In this document: one piece after another, positions 1 to 8,444 of the stretch
How positions within the stretch are numbered: the first letter of the stretch is position 1
Layout: the number at the start of each line of letters is the position of its first letter
DNA from: Pseudoduganella lutea
GTDB taxonomy: Bacteria; Pseudomonadota; Gammaproteobacteria; Burkholderiales; Burkholderiaceae_D
Assembly (NCBI RefSeq): GCF_004209755.1
Contig: NZ_CP035913.1
Location: 558,001 to 622,000 of the forward strand
Length of the DNA stretch: 64,000 nt
Direction of reading: 5' to 3'
Notes under the pieces: model-generated
Seen by the model: only the letters and a program-made list of their open reading frames with translations
Database searches by the model: none
What the model was told of the DNA's origin: nothing
Made by a program: the position numbers and the translations under genes

Positions 1-60
1 ACCACGCAGATCAACCAGCTGCTGTCGTCGATTTCGGAAGCGGCACACATCAAGGGCTAA
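1..60 (+). CDS. C-terminal end of a small unknown protein (cut by window start)
   Basis: Reading from base 1 gives 19 residues and then TAA at 58-60. The tail (TTQINQLLSSISEAAHIKG) matches the tail of the next gene at 13 of 19 positions, so the two are tandem paralogs. The start lies outside the window. I do not recognise the family. The polar, heptad-like tail suggests a short helical protein, which is inference only. Confidence 0.6.
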   Translation, partial: TTQINQLLSSISEAAHIKG

Positions 61-67
61 GTAGGCC

Positions 68-304
68 ATGGGCTGCGGCGGCGTATCCCACTACCCCTGC
101 CCTCCGGAACCCGCGGTCGCACGCCCCGCTCCCCAGTGCGGCGTGCCTGTCACGCAGACGCCGACGGATCTGGAAAGCACATTCACCGACATGCAGCAGC
201 GCCAACTGGCGTTCGGCCTGAACGTGGCGCAGATGAACGCCCGGACCACCGAGATCAACGGACTGCTCCAATCGATTTCGGGAAGCGCGCATATCAAGGC
301 CTGA
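68..304 (+). CDS. Small unknown protein, tandem paralog of the preceding gene
   Basis: This encodes 78 residues and starts 7 bases after the upstream stop. The N-terminal 40 residues are rich in Cys and Pro (Cys at 3, 11 and 24), and the C-terminal 38 residues look amphipathic helical and end in SSISxxAHIK-like sequence shared with the upstream gene. There is no signal peptide or membrane segment. The ribosome site is weak (AGTAGG), so translation may be coupled to the upstream gene; an internal ATG at 191 would leave only the conserved half. Function unknown. A perfect terminator hairpin follows at 340. Confidence 0.55.
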   Translation: MGCGGVSHYPCPPEPAVARPAPQCGVPVTQTPTDLESTFTDMQQRQLAFGLNVAQMNARTTEINGLLQSISGSAHIKA

Positions 305-339
305 TGGCCATTCCACGTTGGACCCGGCTACCCCGGATC

Positions 340-378
340 GCGCGGCGGAAGGAGCGATCCTTCCGCCGCGCTGTTCTT
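340..378 (+). terminator. Rho-independent terminator of the small-protein pair
   Basis: A perfect 14-bp stem (340-353 with 358-371) closes on the loop gcga and is followed by TGTTCTT. It ends the two-gene unit at 1-304 and separates it from the DUF1080 gene. Confidence 0.75.
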
Positions 379-588
379 CCCCCACGATCGCAGGCGCTTC
401 ATTGGAAGCCGGTTGGCGATGGCCCCGACGGTGCCGAGCATCATTCCCGCGTCGCGTAGCGCATAATCGAAGCTCACCAAACCTGCGAACGTGGGTCCGG
501 GATCGAATTACGCGAGCAGGCCCTGATGGTGCGGCAGGATTGCCAACCCAGGCATGCCTGCGCTGCCACGCATACCAAAGGACGAAGG

Positions 589-1425
589 ATGATGATAAAG
601 ACCGTTGCGGCCATGATCGGCTCAGCGATGTTTTCCGCCGCTGCACAAAACGCGCCTGCTCCCGAGCCGGACCCGAAGGACACGGAAGTATGGACAGCGG
701 ACCTGCCGCGCGTCATCCCTGGTTCCTCAAGCAGCGCGCCTTCGGATGCGATCGTGCTGTTCGGCGGACAGTATCTTTCCGAATGGGTTTCGACGACTTC
801 GCCCGACAAGCCGGCCGGCTGGATCGTGTCGGGCGGCACGATCACCGTGCGGCCCGGGGCAGGCCATATCCAGACCAGGAGGCTGTTCACGGACTACCAG
901 ATCCATCTGGAGTGGCGTGTGCCGGCATCGGCGACAGGCAGCGGCCAGGGCAAAGGGAACAGCGGCCTGTTCCTGGCATCGACCGGCATCGACAGCGGAT
1001 ACGAGATCCAGATTCTCGACTGCGCCAACAACAGGACCTATGCCAATGGACAGGCCGCCAGCATCTACAAGCAGCACATCCCGCTGGTGGACGCATGCGC
1101 CAAAGCCGGCGAATGGCAGACCTATGACGTCATCTGGACCGCGCCGCGCTTTGCCGCCGATGGGTCATTGCTGTCACCCGCCTACGTCACTGCCCTGCAT
1201 AACGGCGTACTGGTGCAGAACCATGTCGAAGTCCGCGGAGAGTCGGTGTATGCGGGCAAGCCGTCTTACCGCAAGCATGGCCCCGCGCCAATCAAGCTGC
1301 AGGATCATGGCGATGCGGTCAGCTTCCGCAATGTCTGGGTAAGGCCGCTCTCCGCCAGGGCTTCCTTGCCTCGAACGGAGCCAACCGCAAGCCCGGCCCA
1401 GAGCCAGAGCCAGAGCCAGCCCTAG
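589..1425 (+). CDS. Secreted DUF1080 (3-keto-disaccharide hydrolase-like) protein
   Basis: The protein is 278 residues from the ATG at 589, chosen because AAGGA lies 6 bases upstream; the longer reading from 526 has no such site. A short hydrophobic leader (IKTVAAMIGSAMFSAAAQ) suggests export. The body has the DUF1080 pattern: a lectin-like jelly roll with FGGQYLSEWVS, then DYQIHLEWRVP, NSGLFL, GYEIQILD and a terminal VSFRNVWVRPL strand. Characterised family members act on keto-sugars or bind glycans; the substrate here cannot be read. The tail carries a QSQSQSQ run coded by repeated CAGAGC, which looks like slippage. Confidence 0.8.
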   Translation: MMIKTVAAMIGSAMFSAAAQNAPAPEPDPKDTEVWTADLPRVIPGSSSSAPSDAIVLFGGQYLSEWVSTTSPDKPAGWIVSGGTITVRPGAGHIQTRRLFTDYQIHLEWRVPASATGSGQGKGNSGLFLASTGIDSGYEIQILDCANNRTYANGQAASIYKQHIPLVDACAKAGEWQTYDVIWTAPRFAADGSLLSPAYVTALHNGVLVQNHVEVRGESVYAGKPSYRKHGPAPIKLQDHGDAVSFRNVWVRPLSARASLPRTEPTASPAQSQSQSQP

Positions 1426-1615
1426 TAGGTGCCCGCATGCTGTGAACTGAAGCAAATGCCGGTGGCAATCCTGCGATCCGGCAGCAAGACATCGAAGTTT
1501 GCACCCGGCCGATGCCGGACGCTGCGGTCCCGCCCGGCCAACGATGCGCTCACGTCGCGTCGGTTGATCTTGCGGCGGGCACGTGGACCTGCAGGCCCGC
1601 CGATATGGCGGGTTG

Positions 1616-3223
1616 TCACGCCGGCCGCAATGGACCGGCGATGGTCGTGGTCTCCAGCAGCGCCAGGGCCTGCACCGGTTCCAGTTCCGCGAGGTGCCCG
1701 GCATCCGCTTCGTTGGCCAGCCCGATCACGTGGCAGCATTGGTTGCGTCCCGCCGACTTGGCGCGATACAGCGCCATATCGGCCAGGGCGATGGCACGTT
1801 CCCAGTCCAGGGTGGATGGCGGCACGCCAGCCAGCGGCAGCTCGATCAATCCCGCACTGGCCGTGATGTCCAGCGCGACGCTGCCGGCCTGGATCGGCGC
1901 GCCGCCGATCGCTGCCAGGATGCGCGCGCCCAGCATGGCGGCCGGGGCGCCCTGCTTCCCGCGGAAATGGATCACGAACTCTTCGCCGCCCCAGCGCAGC
2001 ACGGTATCACCGGCGCGCACGGCCTGTTGCAGGCGCTGCGCGACCTCCACCAGCACCTGGTCGCCGGCGCCATGGCCATGCGTATCGTTGACCCTCTTGA
2101 AGTGATCGATATCGAGGATCATGTAGATGTCGCTCGCTGGCGCATCGGCGCGGCGCCGCTCCACAGGTGTCACCGCGGTGTCCGCACGCATCTTCTCGAC
2201 AAACGAGCGGCGGTTGTACAAGCCGGTCAGCGCGTCGCGTTCCGCGTGGTACTCGAGCTTCGTGTTCAGCTCGCGCAATTGACTGTTCGATTCGCCGGCG
2301 CGGCGGTACAGCACGAACACGAATCCGCCCACCGCGAGCATCAGCAGCGCCACCAGTGCCAGGGCCAGCTGCTTCAGTTCGCGATTGCGGATGTCGGCGT
2401 CCTTCAGCCGGTTTTCCTCCTGCAACTGCTGAATGCGACGGTGGTTTTCGGCATCCGCGATCTTGTCCTGTAGCGCGGCCACCGCATTGGCGCGGTCGAC
2501 CGTGAACTGCCTGCGCTCCAGCGCCTGCTGTTCGCGCAGCACCGCCATGCCTTCCTTGTAGAGTCCAACGCGCTCGAGCAGGCTGGCTTTCTCGTCGAGC
2601 ATGGCGGAAAGCGCCTGCAGGTTGCCATCCTCGCGGAACTTGGCGATCGCGCTGTCCACGAGCGGTCTCGCCGCGCCGATGTTGCCTTGCCCGCCCAGCG
2701 CGAAACCGAGATTGGCCCGCGCCATCAACGCGGCGGACTCATTATGGCTGCGCGACGCGACGGCCAGCGCGTCGCGGGCCAGTTGCTCCGCCTCGCGCCA
2801 GCGGTGGCGGCGCAGCGCCAGGTCGGCCATGTTGCCCAGTACATATGTTTCCATCACGTCGATGCCACCGGCCCGGGCGATCTCCAGTGCGCGCTGGAAT
2901 GCCGCCTGCGCATCGGCGAGCCGGTCGAGGTTGACCAGTACCTGCGCCCGTGTGAAGTGAAGTTGGCTGCGCATGCGCGGGCGCAAGGCATCGGCGGAGG
3001 ACGCCGCCTCGTCCACGTGGCGCAAGGCCTGGGCGGGATCCTTCGATGCGTTGTACAGCTGCCCGAGGTTCATCAGCGCCTCCGCCCGAGCAGCAACCGG
3101 ATGCGCCAGACGAGTCGCCAGTGCCCGCCCTGCTTCGTAATGCGCCAGCGTGCGCTCGTACTCGCTATTGAGAAGGTGGAGCCGGCCAAACGACATCTGC
3201 GCTGCGAAATTCACTTCCGGCAT
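1616..3223 (-). CDS. TPR-GGDEF diguanylate cyclase, C-terminal part of an amber-split gene
   Basis: These 535 residues contain TPR-like helical repeats (about 1-240), a coiled coil, one membrane helix (LALALVALLMLAVGGFVFVLY), and a complete GGDEF domain. The active site reads GGEEF and is preceded by an RAGD inhibitory site exactly five residues upstream, so the catalytic domain should make cyclic di-GMP and be product-inhibited. The same frame continues upstream through a TAG at 3266-3268 into a signal-peptide and TPR segment, so this was one gene of about 675 codons. The ATG at 3223 has no good ribosome site. Without the N-terminal part the sensor topology would be altered. Confidence 0.8.
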   Translation of the reverse strand: MPEVNFAAQMSFGRLHLLNSEYERTLAHYEAGRALATRLAHPVAARAEALMNLGQLYNASKDPAQALRHVDEAASSADALRPRMRSQLHFTRAQVLVNLDRLADAQAAFQRALEIARAGGIDVMETYVLGNMADLALRRHRWREAEQLARDALAVASRSHNESAALMARANLGFALGGQGNIGAARPLVDSAIAKFREDGNLQALSAMLDEKASLLERVGLYKEGMAVLREQQALERRQFTVDRANAVAALQDKIADAENHRRIQQLQEENRLKDADIRNRELKQLALALVALLMLAVGGFVFVLYRRAGESNSQLRELNTKLEYHAERDALTGLYNRRSFVEKMRADTAVTPVERRRADAPASDIYMILDIDHFKRVNDTHGHGAGDQVLVEVAQRLQQAVRAGDTVLRWGGEEFVIHFRGKQGAPAAMLGARILAAIGGAPIQAGSVALDITASAGLIELPLAGVPPSTLDWERAIALADMALYRAKSAGRNQCCHVIGLANEADAGHLAELEPVQALALLETTTIAGPLRPA

Positions 3224-3265
3224 CGAAACGAGGTCGAAGTCTCTCTCGATACTTTCCTTGGCGGC

Positions 3266-3652
3266 CTAGGCGGCGGCGAAATTGTAGGCGCGGATCTGGT
3301 CGTCCAGGTCGCCGAGGGCCGCCTGGACCAGCGCGAGCCGGTCGTGGTATTGCTTGCCGAGGGAGCGCAGCCGCGCATTGACTGCCGCAGCCGACCGGTA
3401 GTCGCCGACATCGCGGTGGAGCTGGCGCAGGCGCAGCAGGACCTCGCGCTGCACGGGCGCGCTGGCGCCCGGCAGTGCCGCATCGATGCGCGACAGGTCC
3501 GCCAGCGCTGCCGCCGGCCGCGCGGCCGCATCTGTCTCCAGTTGCGCAGCCAATGCGCGCGCAGTTACGTCGTTGGCGTACGCCGGCGGGCCAAGCCACG
3601 AAACTGCCAGGGAAAGGATGATCGGAGCGATCAATTGCGCTACTTGTCGCAT
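3266..3652 (-). pseudogene. N-terminal fragment of the TPR-GGDEF gene (ends at in-frame TAG)
   Basis: From the ATG at 3652 (an in-frame ATG also exists at 3694) the frame gives a signal peptide ending near PPAYA, then helical repeats with AALADL and LLRLRQLHRDVGDYRSA, typical of the periplasmic sensor half of TPR-GGDEF proteins. It stops at TAG 3268-3266 in ...YNFAAA*AAKES. The reading frame downstream of the stop is identical to that of the GGDEF part and stays open to 1616. A single C-to-T change of CAG would explain it. Sequencing error or suppression are alternatives. Confidence 0.7.
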
Positions 3653-3694
3653 TTGAATTTGCTGAGTGGTTGAACTACCGCTCGCGGCGGTCAA

Positions 3695-4195
3695 TCCAAT
3701 GATATCTGCAAATTCTCGTTTATCCGGCTAAGTAATCTTTATGTCTATAGGGAATGTTTTGTGATTACAACGATTTCGATATGGCAGCAGCGGGGTATTG
3801 CACAAATTGGACAGGCCCACGCTACTGTTGTTGGCACCGGGGTCTGCCAGGTTGGCGGTGGACTTGTCTACATCGAGCCACTGGTTGTTGTTTGCATGAG
3901 CGCCCGTCTACTGGGATCTCCACGGACACTCGTCGACTCGGATGGCGCGACGCCGCCCGGGAGAAGGTAATCGCCCCGTTAAACGCCGTCATGATGGAGG
4001 GGGATATCCTGGATAACGCGTCATGCGCATTCGGCACGATGCGGCAGCGAAGCTGTGGCAGATGAGCGAAGCGAAGCCAAGCGAAGCCAAGCGAAAGATG
4101 ACGCGTACGCCGCGCGCCCTCGGCGCGCGAGGCTGGCGCTAAAGCGCCAGCAGATGGGCGATTCGGAGAGCCCCCGCGCCTGCAGGCGCGTGGTC
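3695..4195. other. Non-coding stretch with short direct repeats and hairpins
   Basis: There is no credible gene here: the open frames lack ribosome sites and family features. From about 4063 a direct repeat (GAAGCCAAGC-type, 10 bp) occurs in tandem. It is followed by hairpins with perfect arms CTGGCGCT/AGCGCCAG (4133-4150) and CGCGCC/GGCGCG (about 4176-4190) leading into the inverted tRNA tail. The region may hold the upstream signals of the split GGDEF gene, but none is convincing. Confidence 0.5.
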
Positions 4196-4289
4196 TTCGA
4201 ATCCCACCGTCTCCGTCCAAACAAACAAAAAAGGCCTCCCGCAGGGGAGGCCTTTCTCGTTTGTTCTGGCGGAGACGGTGGGATTCGAA
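4196..4289. repeat. Long inverted repeat: mirrored tRNA-Ser 3' end around its terminator
   Basis: The left arm 4196-4240 and right arm 4245-4289 match at 40 of 45 positions as an inverted repeat around the loop gcag. The right arm contains the T-loop and acceptor 3' strand of the minus-strand tRNA-Ser; the left arm is a degraded copy in the opposite orientation. The centre (GGCCTCCC/GGGAGGCC) is the tRNA terminator. Confidence 0.8.
4229..4256 (-). terminator. Terminator of tRNA-Ser, usable on both strands
   Basis: Read on the minus strand, an AAAGGCCTCCC stem pairs across a short loop and is followed by a T-rich run (TTTTTTGTTTG). On the plus strand the hairpin is followed by TTTCTCGTTTG, so it may also act in that direction. 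Confidence 0.75.
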
Positions 4290-4359
4290 CCCACGATACG
4301 GGTATAAGCCATATGCTTCCTTAGCAGGGAAGTGCCTTCGGCCACTCGGCCACGTCTCC
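4267..4359 (-). tRNA. tRNA-Ser(GCT)
   Basis: The gene is 93 bases including an encoded CCA. The acceptor arm GGAGACG pairs with CGTCTCC, the anticodon loop is CTGCTAA (anticodon GCT), there is a long class II variable arm, and the T-loop is GTTCGAATC. It lies downstream of lysC on the same strand. A partial inverted copy of its 3' end lies just beyond the terminator. Confidence 0.95.
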
Positions 4360-4477
4360 TAGATGATTACTCACCTATCATCTTTTCTGCAACATTTCTG
4401 CGTCAGATCAGATGCCCGCCATAGTAATTGCCACGACCTGTTTGGTCAAGGAAATCGGCGGTTTTTTTCTGAACTAT

Positions 4478-5722
4478 TTACTCTTTTTCAAGTTCGAAAG
4501 CCTTGTGCAGCGCGCGCACGGCCAGTTCCATGTATTTCTCGTCGATCAGCACGGAAATCTTGATCTCGGAGGTCGAGATCATCATGATGTTGATGCTTTC
4601 GTCGGCCAGCGTGCGGAACATCTGCGAGGCCACGCCCACGTGGCTGCGCATGCCCACGCCGACGACGGAGATCTTCGACACTTTCGCGTCGCCGACCAGC
4701 GAAGCGAACTTGAGTTCGTCCTTCTGGTCTTCCAGCACCTGCAGCGCCTTGTTGTAGTCGTTGCGGGAGACGGTGAACGTGAAGTCGGTCTTGCCTTCGA
4801 CGGACTGGTTCTGGATGATCATGTCCACTTCGATATTGGCGTCGGCCACCGGGCCCAGGATGTGGTAAGCCACGCCCGGACGGTCAGGCACGCCCATGAC
4901 GGTGATTTTGGCTTCATCGCGGTTGAAGGCGATGCCGGAGATGACTGCTTGTTCCATGTTGTCTTCCTCAAACGAAATCAAAGTACCGGACTTGGCTTCC
5001 TCGGCCAGGTCCATCAGCGGGTCGGTCAGCGACGACAGCACGCGGGTCGGCACGCGGTAGTTGCCGGCGAATTCCACCGAACGCGTCTGCAGCACTTTCG
5101 AGCCCAGCGACGCCATTTCCAGCATTTCCTCGAACGTGATGTTCTTCAGGCGGCGCGCTTCCGACACCACGCGCGGGTCGGTCGTGTAGACGCCATCCAC
5201 GTCGGTGTAGATCAGGCACTCGTCGGCCTTCAGCGCGGCGGCGATCGCCACGGCGGACGTGTCCGAACCGCCGCGGCCCAGCGTGGCGATGTTGCTGTTT
5301 TCATCCACGCCCTGGAAGCCGGTGATGATCACGATCCTGTTCTGGTCCAGGTCGGCGCGCACGCGCTTGTCGTCGATCGACTGGATGCGCGCCTTGGTGA
5401 ACGCGGAGTCGGTCTTGATGCCGACCTGCCAGCCCGCATACGACACGGCGGCCTTGCCGATCGCCTGCAGGGCCATCGACAGCAGGCCGACGGACACCTG
5501 TTCGCCGGTGGAGGCAATCATGTCCAGTTCGCGCGGGTCGGGCGGATTCTGGATTTCCTTGGCCAGCGCGATCAGGCGATTGGTTTCGCCGGACATTGCC
5601 GACGGCACCACCACCACCTGGTGTCCCGCATCGTGCCATTTGGCGACACGTCGCGCGACGTTCTTGATACGGTCCGTCGATCCCATCGACGTCCCGCCGT
5701 ATTTATGAACGATTAAAGCCAT
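4478..5722 (-). CDS. lysC: Aspartate kinase
   Basis: The enzyme phosphorylates L-aspartate, the first step to lysine, threonine, methionine and diaminopimelate. The 414 residues begin MALIVHKYGGTSMG (start at 5722), with the kinase motif KYGGTS near the N-terminus and FTKARIQSIDD and GRGGSDTSA in the catalytic domain. Two ACT domains follow from about residue 265 (AKITVMGVPDRPG and ISVVGVGMRSHVG) and normally bind the feedback amino acids. The length is that of the single-function beta-proteobacterial enzyme. It stands as its own unit, with tilS behind it and tRNA-Ser ahead. Confidence 0.95.
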   Translation of the reverse strand: MALIVHKYGGTSMGSTDRIKNVARRVAKWHDAGHQVVVVPSAMSGETNRLIALAKEIQNPPDPRELDMIASTGEQVSVGLLSMALQAIGKAAVSYAGWQVGIKTDSAFTKARIQSIDDKRVRADLDQNRIVIITGFQGVDENSNIATLGRGGSDTSAVAIAAALKADECLIYTDVDGVYTTDPRVVSEARRLKNITFEEMLEMASLGSKVLQTRSVEFAGNYRVPTRVLSSLTDPLMDLAEEAKSGTLISFEEDNMEQAVISGIAFNRDEAKITVMGVPDRPGVAYHILGPVADANIEVDMIIQNQSVEGKTDFTFTVSRNDYNKALQVLEDQKDELKFASLVGDAKVSKISVVGVGMRSHVGVASQMFRTLADESINIMMISTSEIKISVLIDEKYMELAVRALHKAFELEKE

Positions 5723-5758
5723 TGCGTTTTTCAGTCGGTTGAAGTAAGGGAGCCCTTT

Positions 5759-5787
5759 ACTGTACCTGCTGCAATGCAAAAGAACAA
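5759..5787 (-). promoter_or_regulatory. Candidate sigma-70 promoter of lysC
   Basis: On the minus strand TTGTTC (5787-5782) and TACAGT (5764-5759) are spaced by 17 bases, 36 bases before the lysC ATG. It is the best match in the tilS-lysC gap. Confidence 0.4.
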
Positions 5788-5855
5788 GTCAAAAAAGTAA
5801 TGAAGTCATACACTTAGGGCATAAGCTCATAAGAAACCCGCAGGGTGACCGAATT

Positions 5856-7250
5856 TTATTCGGCCTGCCAGCGCATTGCGATCCGGAAATTTGATTCCGT
5901 GGCGACATAATGGCAATCCATGCCGATGCCGGCCGCATACAACAGTCGCCCGGGGATGCCGACCACCGGCAGCCGCGAACGCTCCCACGCGGGCGTGCCC
6001 AGGGCCTGGTGGTGCTGCTTCAGGCCGCGCGTGGGGCGGTTCGGCGCAAGCTTGAGGCGCTCGCCGCCACGGCGGAATGCGATCGTCAATTGCTGCTGTT
6101 GCAGCCATTCCGCGGCGAACCCCTCCCCTGCCGTTCCCTCCGGCACCGGCTCGAAATGCAGCGTGCCGCCATAGTCGGGGAAAGCGATCGAAGCTTCGCC
6201 TTGCCAGCGGAAGTGCTGGACGGGACGTTCGTCGTATTCGTCCTCTTCGTCGCCCGCCAGCGCTTTCGGATTCGGCACCAGGTACACGCGGCCGCGATGG
6301 CGGCGTACTTCGCAGTCGGGGTGGGTGACGAGCAGTTCGGCACCCTCGCGCGCTTCCAGCAGCTGCGCCACCATCTCGGCCAGCCACGCGGCCGAAGGGA
6401 TGCGGATGCCGCGCACGCCGAACCAATGCCGCAGCAGATTGTTGCGGCGGTCCTCGCCCAGCGCGCGCAGGTGGTCGACGGCAACGCTGTCTTCCGCCAG
6501 CCCGGCCTGCAGATCCTGCTCGGCAAGCTCGGTCAGCAGGCGCTGGGCGGAACGGGCGTGTGCGGCGCTGCGGGCAAAGCGCTCCTGGAAGCCGGGAAAG
6601 GCCGCGGCGAGTGCCGGCATCACCGTGTGGCGTAGCGCGTTGCGGGCATGGCGGATATCGGCGTTCGACTCATCGTCGATGTGCGTAATGGCGTGCGCGT
6701 TCTTGTACGCTTCCAGCTGCGCGCGCGAGACCTCGAGCAGTGGGCGGGCCAGCAGGATGTCGCTGCTGCCCAGCAGGCCGGGCGCCGCGTTGAACGCATC
6801 CATGCCGGACAGGCCGGCCGGGCCAGCCCCGCGCGCCAGTTGCAGCAGCACCGTTTCGGCCTGGTCGTCGAGGTGATGGGCCGTCAGCAGCAGCGCGACG
6901 CCATGCTCGCGGCACAGCTCACCCAGGGCCTGGTAACGCGCCTGCCTTGCCGATGCCTCGGTGCCGGCCTTGCGGTCCTCCAGCGTGACCCTGCGCGATG
7001 CGAACGTGATGCCGAGCGTGGCGCATGCGGCCGCGCAGTGGGATTCCCACGCATCCGCGTTCGGGCTCAGGCCGTGGTGGATGTGGAAGGCGAACAGCGG
7101 TGCGTCACCCGCTGCCGCGTGGGCCAGGTGCAGCAGAACGGAGGAATCGAGGCCGCCGCTGTAGGCAATGGCGATGGGCTGCCCTGCTTCGCGCGGCAGC
7201 GCGGACAGTGTCTTGGAAAACAGCGGGGCAAGATTGGATTGGAGTGACAT
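5856..7250 (-). CDS. tilS: tRNA(Ile)-lysidine synthetase
   Basis: TilS uses ATP and lysine to convert C34 of the CAU anticodon of tRNA-Ile2 to lysidine, switching decoding to AUA. The 464 residues carry the N-type ATP pyrophosphatase loop SGGLDSS near residue 32, the conserved HIHHGLSPNAD and LTAHHLDDQAETVLLQLARG motifs, and a C-terminal TilS substrate-binding domain (RRGGERLKLAPNRPTRGLK). I took the second of two adjacent ATGs (7250). It is the last gene of a minus-strand run beginning with cysS, separated from accA by 147 bp holding two inverted repeats. Confidence 0.93.
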   Translation of the reverse strand: MSLQSNLAPLFSKTLSALPREAGQPIAIAYSGGLDSSVLLHLAHAAAGDAPLFAFHIHHGLSPNADAWESHCAAACATLGITFASRRVTLEDRKAGTEASARQARYQALGELCREHGVALLLTAHHLDDQAETVLLQLARGAGPAGLSGMDAFNAAPGLLGSSDILLARPLLEVSRAQLEAYKNAHAITHIDDESNADIRHARNALRHTVMPALAAAFPGFQERFARSAAHARSAQRLLTELAEQDLQAGLAEDSVAVDHLRALGEDRRNNLLRHWFGVRGIRIPSAAWLAEMVAQLLEAREGAELLVTHPDCEVRRHRGRVYLVPNPKALAGDEEDEYDERPVQHFRWQGEASIAFPDYGGTLHFEPVPEGTAGEGFAAEWLQQQQLTIAFRRGGERLKLAPNRPTRGLKQHHQALGTPAWERSRLPVVGIPGRLLYAAGIGMDCHYVATESNFRIAMRWQAE

Positions 7251-7267
7251 CATGATTCGTAAAAAAA

Positions 7268-7300
7268 TCGGGGACAATCCGCGCTGGCGGCTGTCCCCGA
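7268..7300. repeat. Inverted repeat TCGGGGACA/TGTCCCCGA
   Basis: Perfect 9-bp arms (7268-7276 and 7292-7300) lie in the gap between accA and tilS. It could form a hairpin in the accA-tilS transcript. There is no T-run. Confidence 0.6.
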
Positions 7301-7322
7301 TGTTGGTGCCTCAAAAGAAAAC

Positions 7323-7377
7323 CGGTGTCTGACACCATTTTCTGGATGAATCGCCCAGAAAATAGTGTCAGACACCG
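7323..7377. repeat. Palindromic intergenic repeat with GGTGTCTGACACC cores
   Basis: Arms 7323-7345 and 7355-7377 are inverted copies matching at 22 of 23 positions. Each arm also holds a small palindrome (GGTGTC t GACACC or its variant). It lies between accA and tilS and resembles REP-type elements. Confidence 0.7.
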
Positions 7378-7397
7378 TGATTCACCGCCGCTGGAAA

Positions 7398-8372
7398 TTA
7401 TTCCGGCAAGGTCGTTTCCTTGAACTTGCCGTAGCTCATCAGCTTCTGGTGGCGGGCGTCCAGCAGGTCTTTCGTCTTGACGCCCTGGAACTGGCGCAGC
7501 GAGTCGGCCAGCGCGCGCTTGAGCAGGCGGGCCATTTCCTTCGGGTCGCGATGGGCGCCGCCGAGGGGCTCGGACACGATCTTGTCGACCAGGCCCATGG
7601 CCTTCAGGCGGTGGGCGGTCAGGCCGAGGGCTTCGGCCGCATCGGCGGCGCGTTCGGCCGTCTTCCACAGGATCGACGCGCAGCCTTCCGGCGAAATCAC
7701 GGAATACGTGGCGTATTGCAGCATCAGCACGGAGTCGCCCACGGCGATCGCCAGCGCGCCGCCCGAGCCGCCTTCGCCGATGATCGTGGCGATCAGCGGC
7801 ACCTTCAGTTCGGCCATCACGTAGAGGTTGTGGCCGATCGCCTCGGACTGGCCGCGCTCTTCGGCGTCGATGCCGGGGAATGCGCCGGGCGTGTCGACGA
7901 ACGTGAAGATCGGCAGATTGAACTTCTCGGCCACTTTCATCAGGCGCATGGCCTTGCGGTAGCCTTCGGGCTTGGGCATGCCGAAGTTGCGCAGCGCGCG
8001 TTCCTTCGTGTCGCGGCCCTTCTGGTGGCCGATCACCATGCAGGGCTGGCCATTGAAGCGGGCCAGGCCGCCGACGATCGACTGGTCGTCCGCATACGTG
8101 CGGTCGCCGTGCAGTTCGTGGAAGTCGGTGAAGATCTCGTTCACGTAGTCCATCGTGTACGGCCGCTGTGGATGGCGGGCGATCTGCGACACTTGCCACG
8201 GGGTCAGCTTGGCGTAGATGTCCTTGGTTAGTTGCTGGCTCTTCTTGGCCAGGCGGTCGATTTCTTCCGAAATGTCGACGGCGGAATCGTCCTGCACGAA
8301 GCGCAGCTCTTCAATCTTGGAATCGAGCTCCGCGATGGGCTGCTCAAAATTGAGGAAAGTAGTTTTGGTCAT
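7398..8372 (-). CDS. accA: Acetyl-CoA carboxylase carboxyltransferase subunit alpha
   Basis: This subunit pairs with AccD to transfer the carboxyl group from biotin to acetyl-CoA, giving malonyl-CoA for fatty-acid synthesis. The 324 residues have the usual length and pattern: N-terminal coiled segment ([16 protein letters not shown]), then [46 protein letters not shown] and [11 protein letters not shown], which shape the CoA site and oxyanion holes of the crotonase-like fold. The ATG follows an AGGACC ribosome site. The gap to the upstream glycosylase gene is 72 bp. Confidence 0.97.
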   Translation of the reverse strand: MTKTTFLNFEQPIAELDSKIEELRFVQDDSAVDISEEIDRLAKKSQQLTKDIYAKLTPWQVSQIARHPQRPYTMDYVNEIFTDFHELHGDRTYADDQSIVGGLARFNGQPCMVIGHQKGRDTKERALRNFGMPKPEGYRKAMRLMKVAEKFNLPIFTFVDTPGAFPGIDAEERGQSEAIGHNLYVMAELKVPLIATIIGEGGSGGALAIAVGDSVLMLQYATYSVISPEGCASILWKTAERAADAAEALGLTAHRLKAMGLVDKIVSEPLGGAHRDPKEMARLLKRALADSLRQFQGVKTKDLLDARHQKLMSYGKFKETTLPE

Positions 8373-8444
8373 TGGTCCTCCGAGAGTATGAACCCAGGGC
8401 GCGCTCGCGCAGGCGTGAGCGGGCGAGGCTTCAGAATTTTTTGG

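Noticed and set aside
3754..4065. Short open frames in the gap before tRNA-Ser
   Set aside because: No ribosome site, no family pattern, unusual composition and overlap with repeats.
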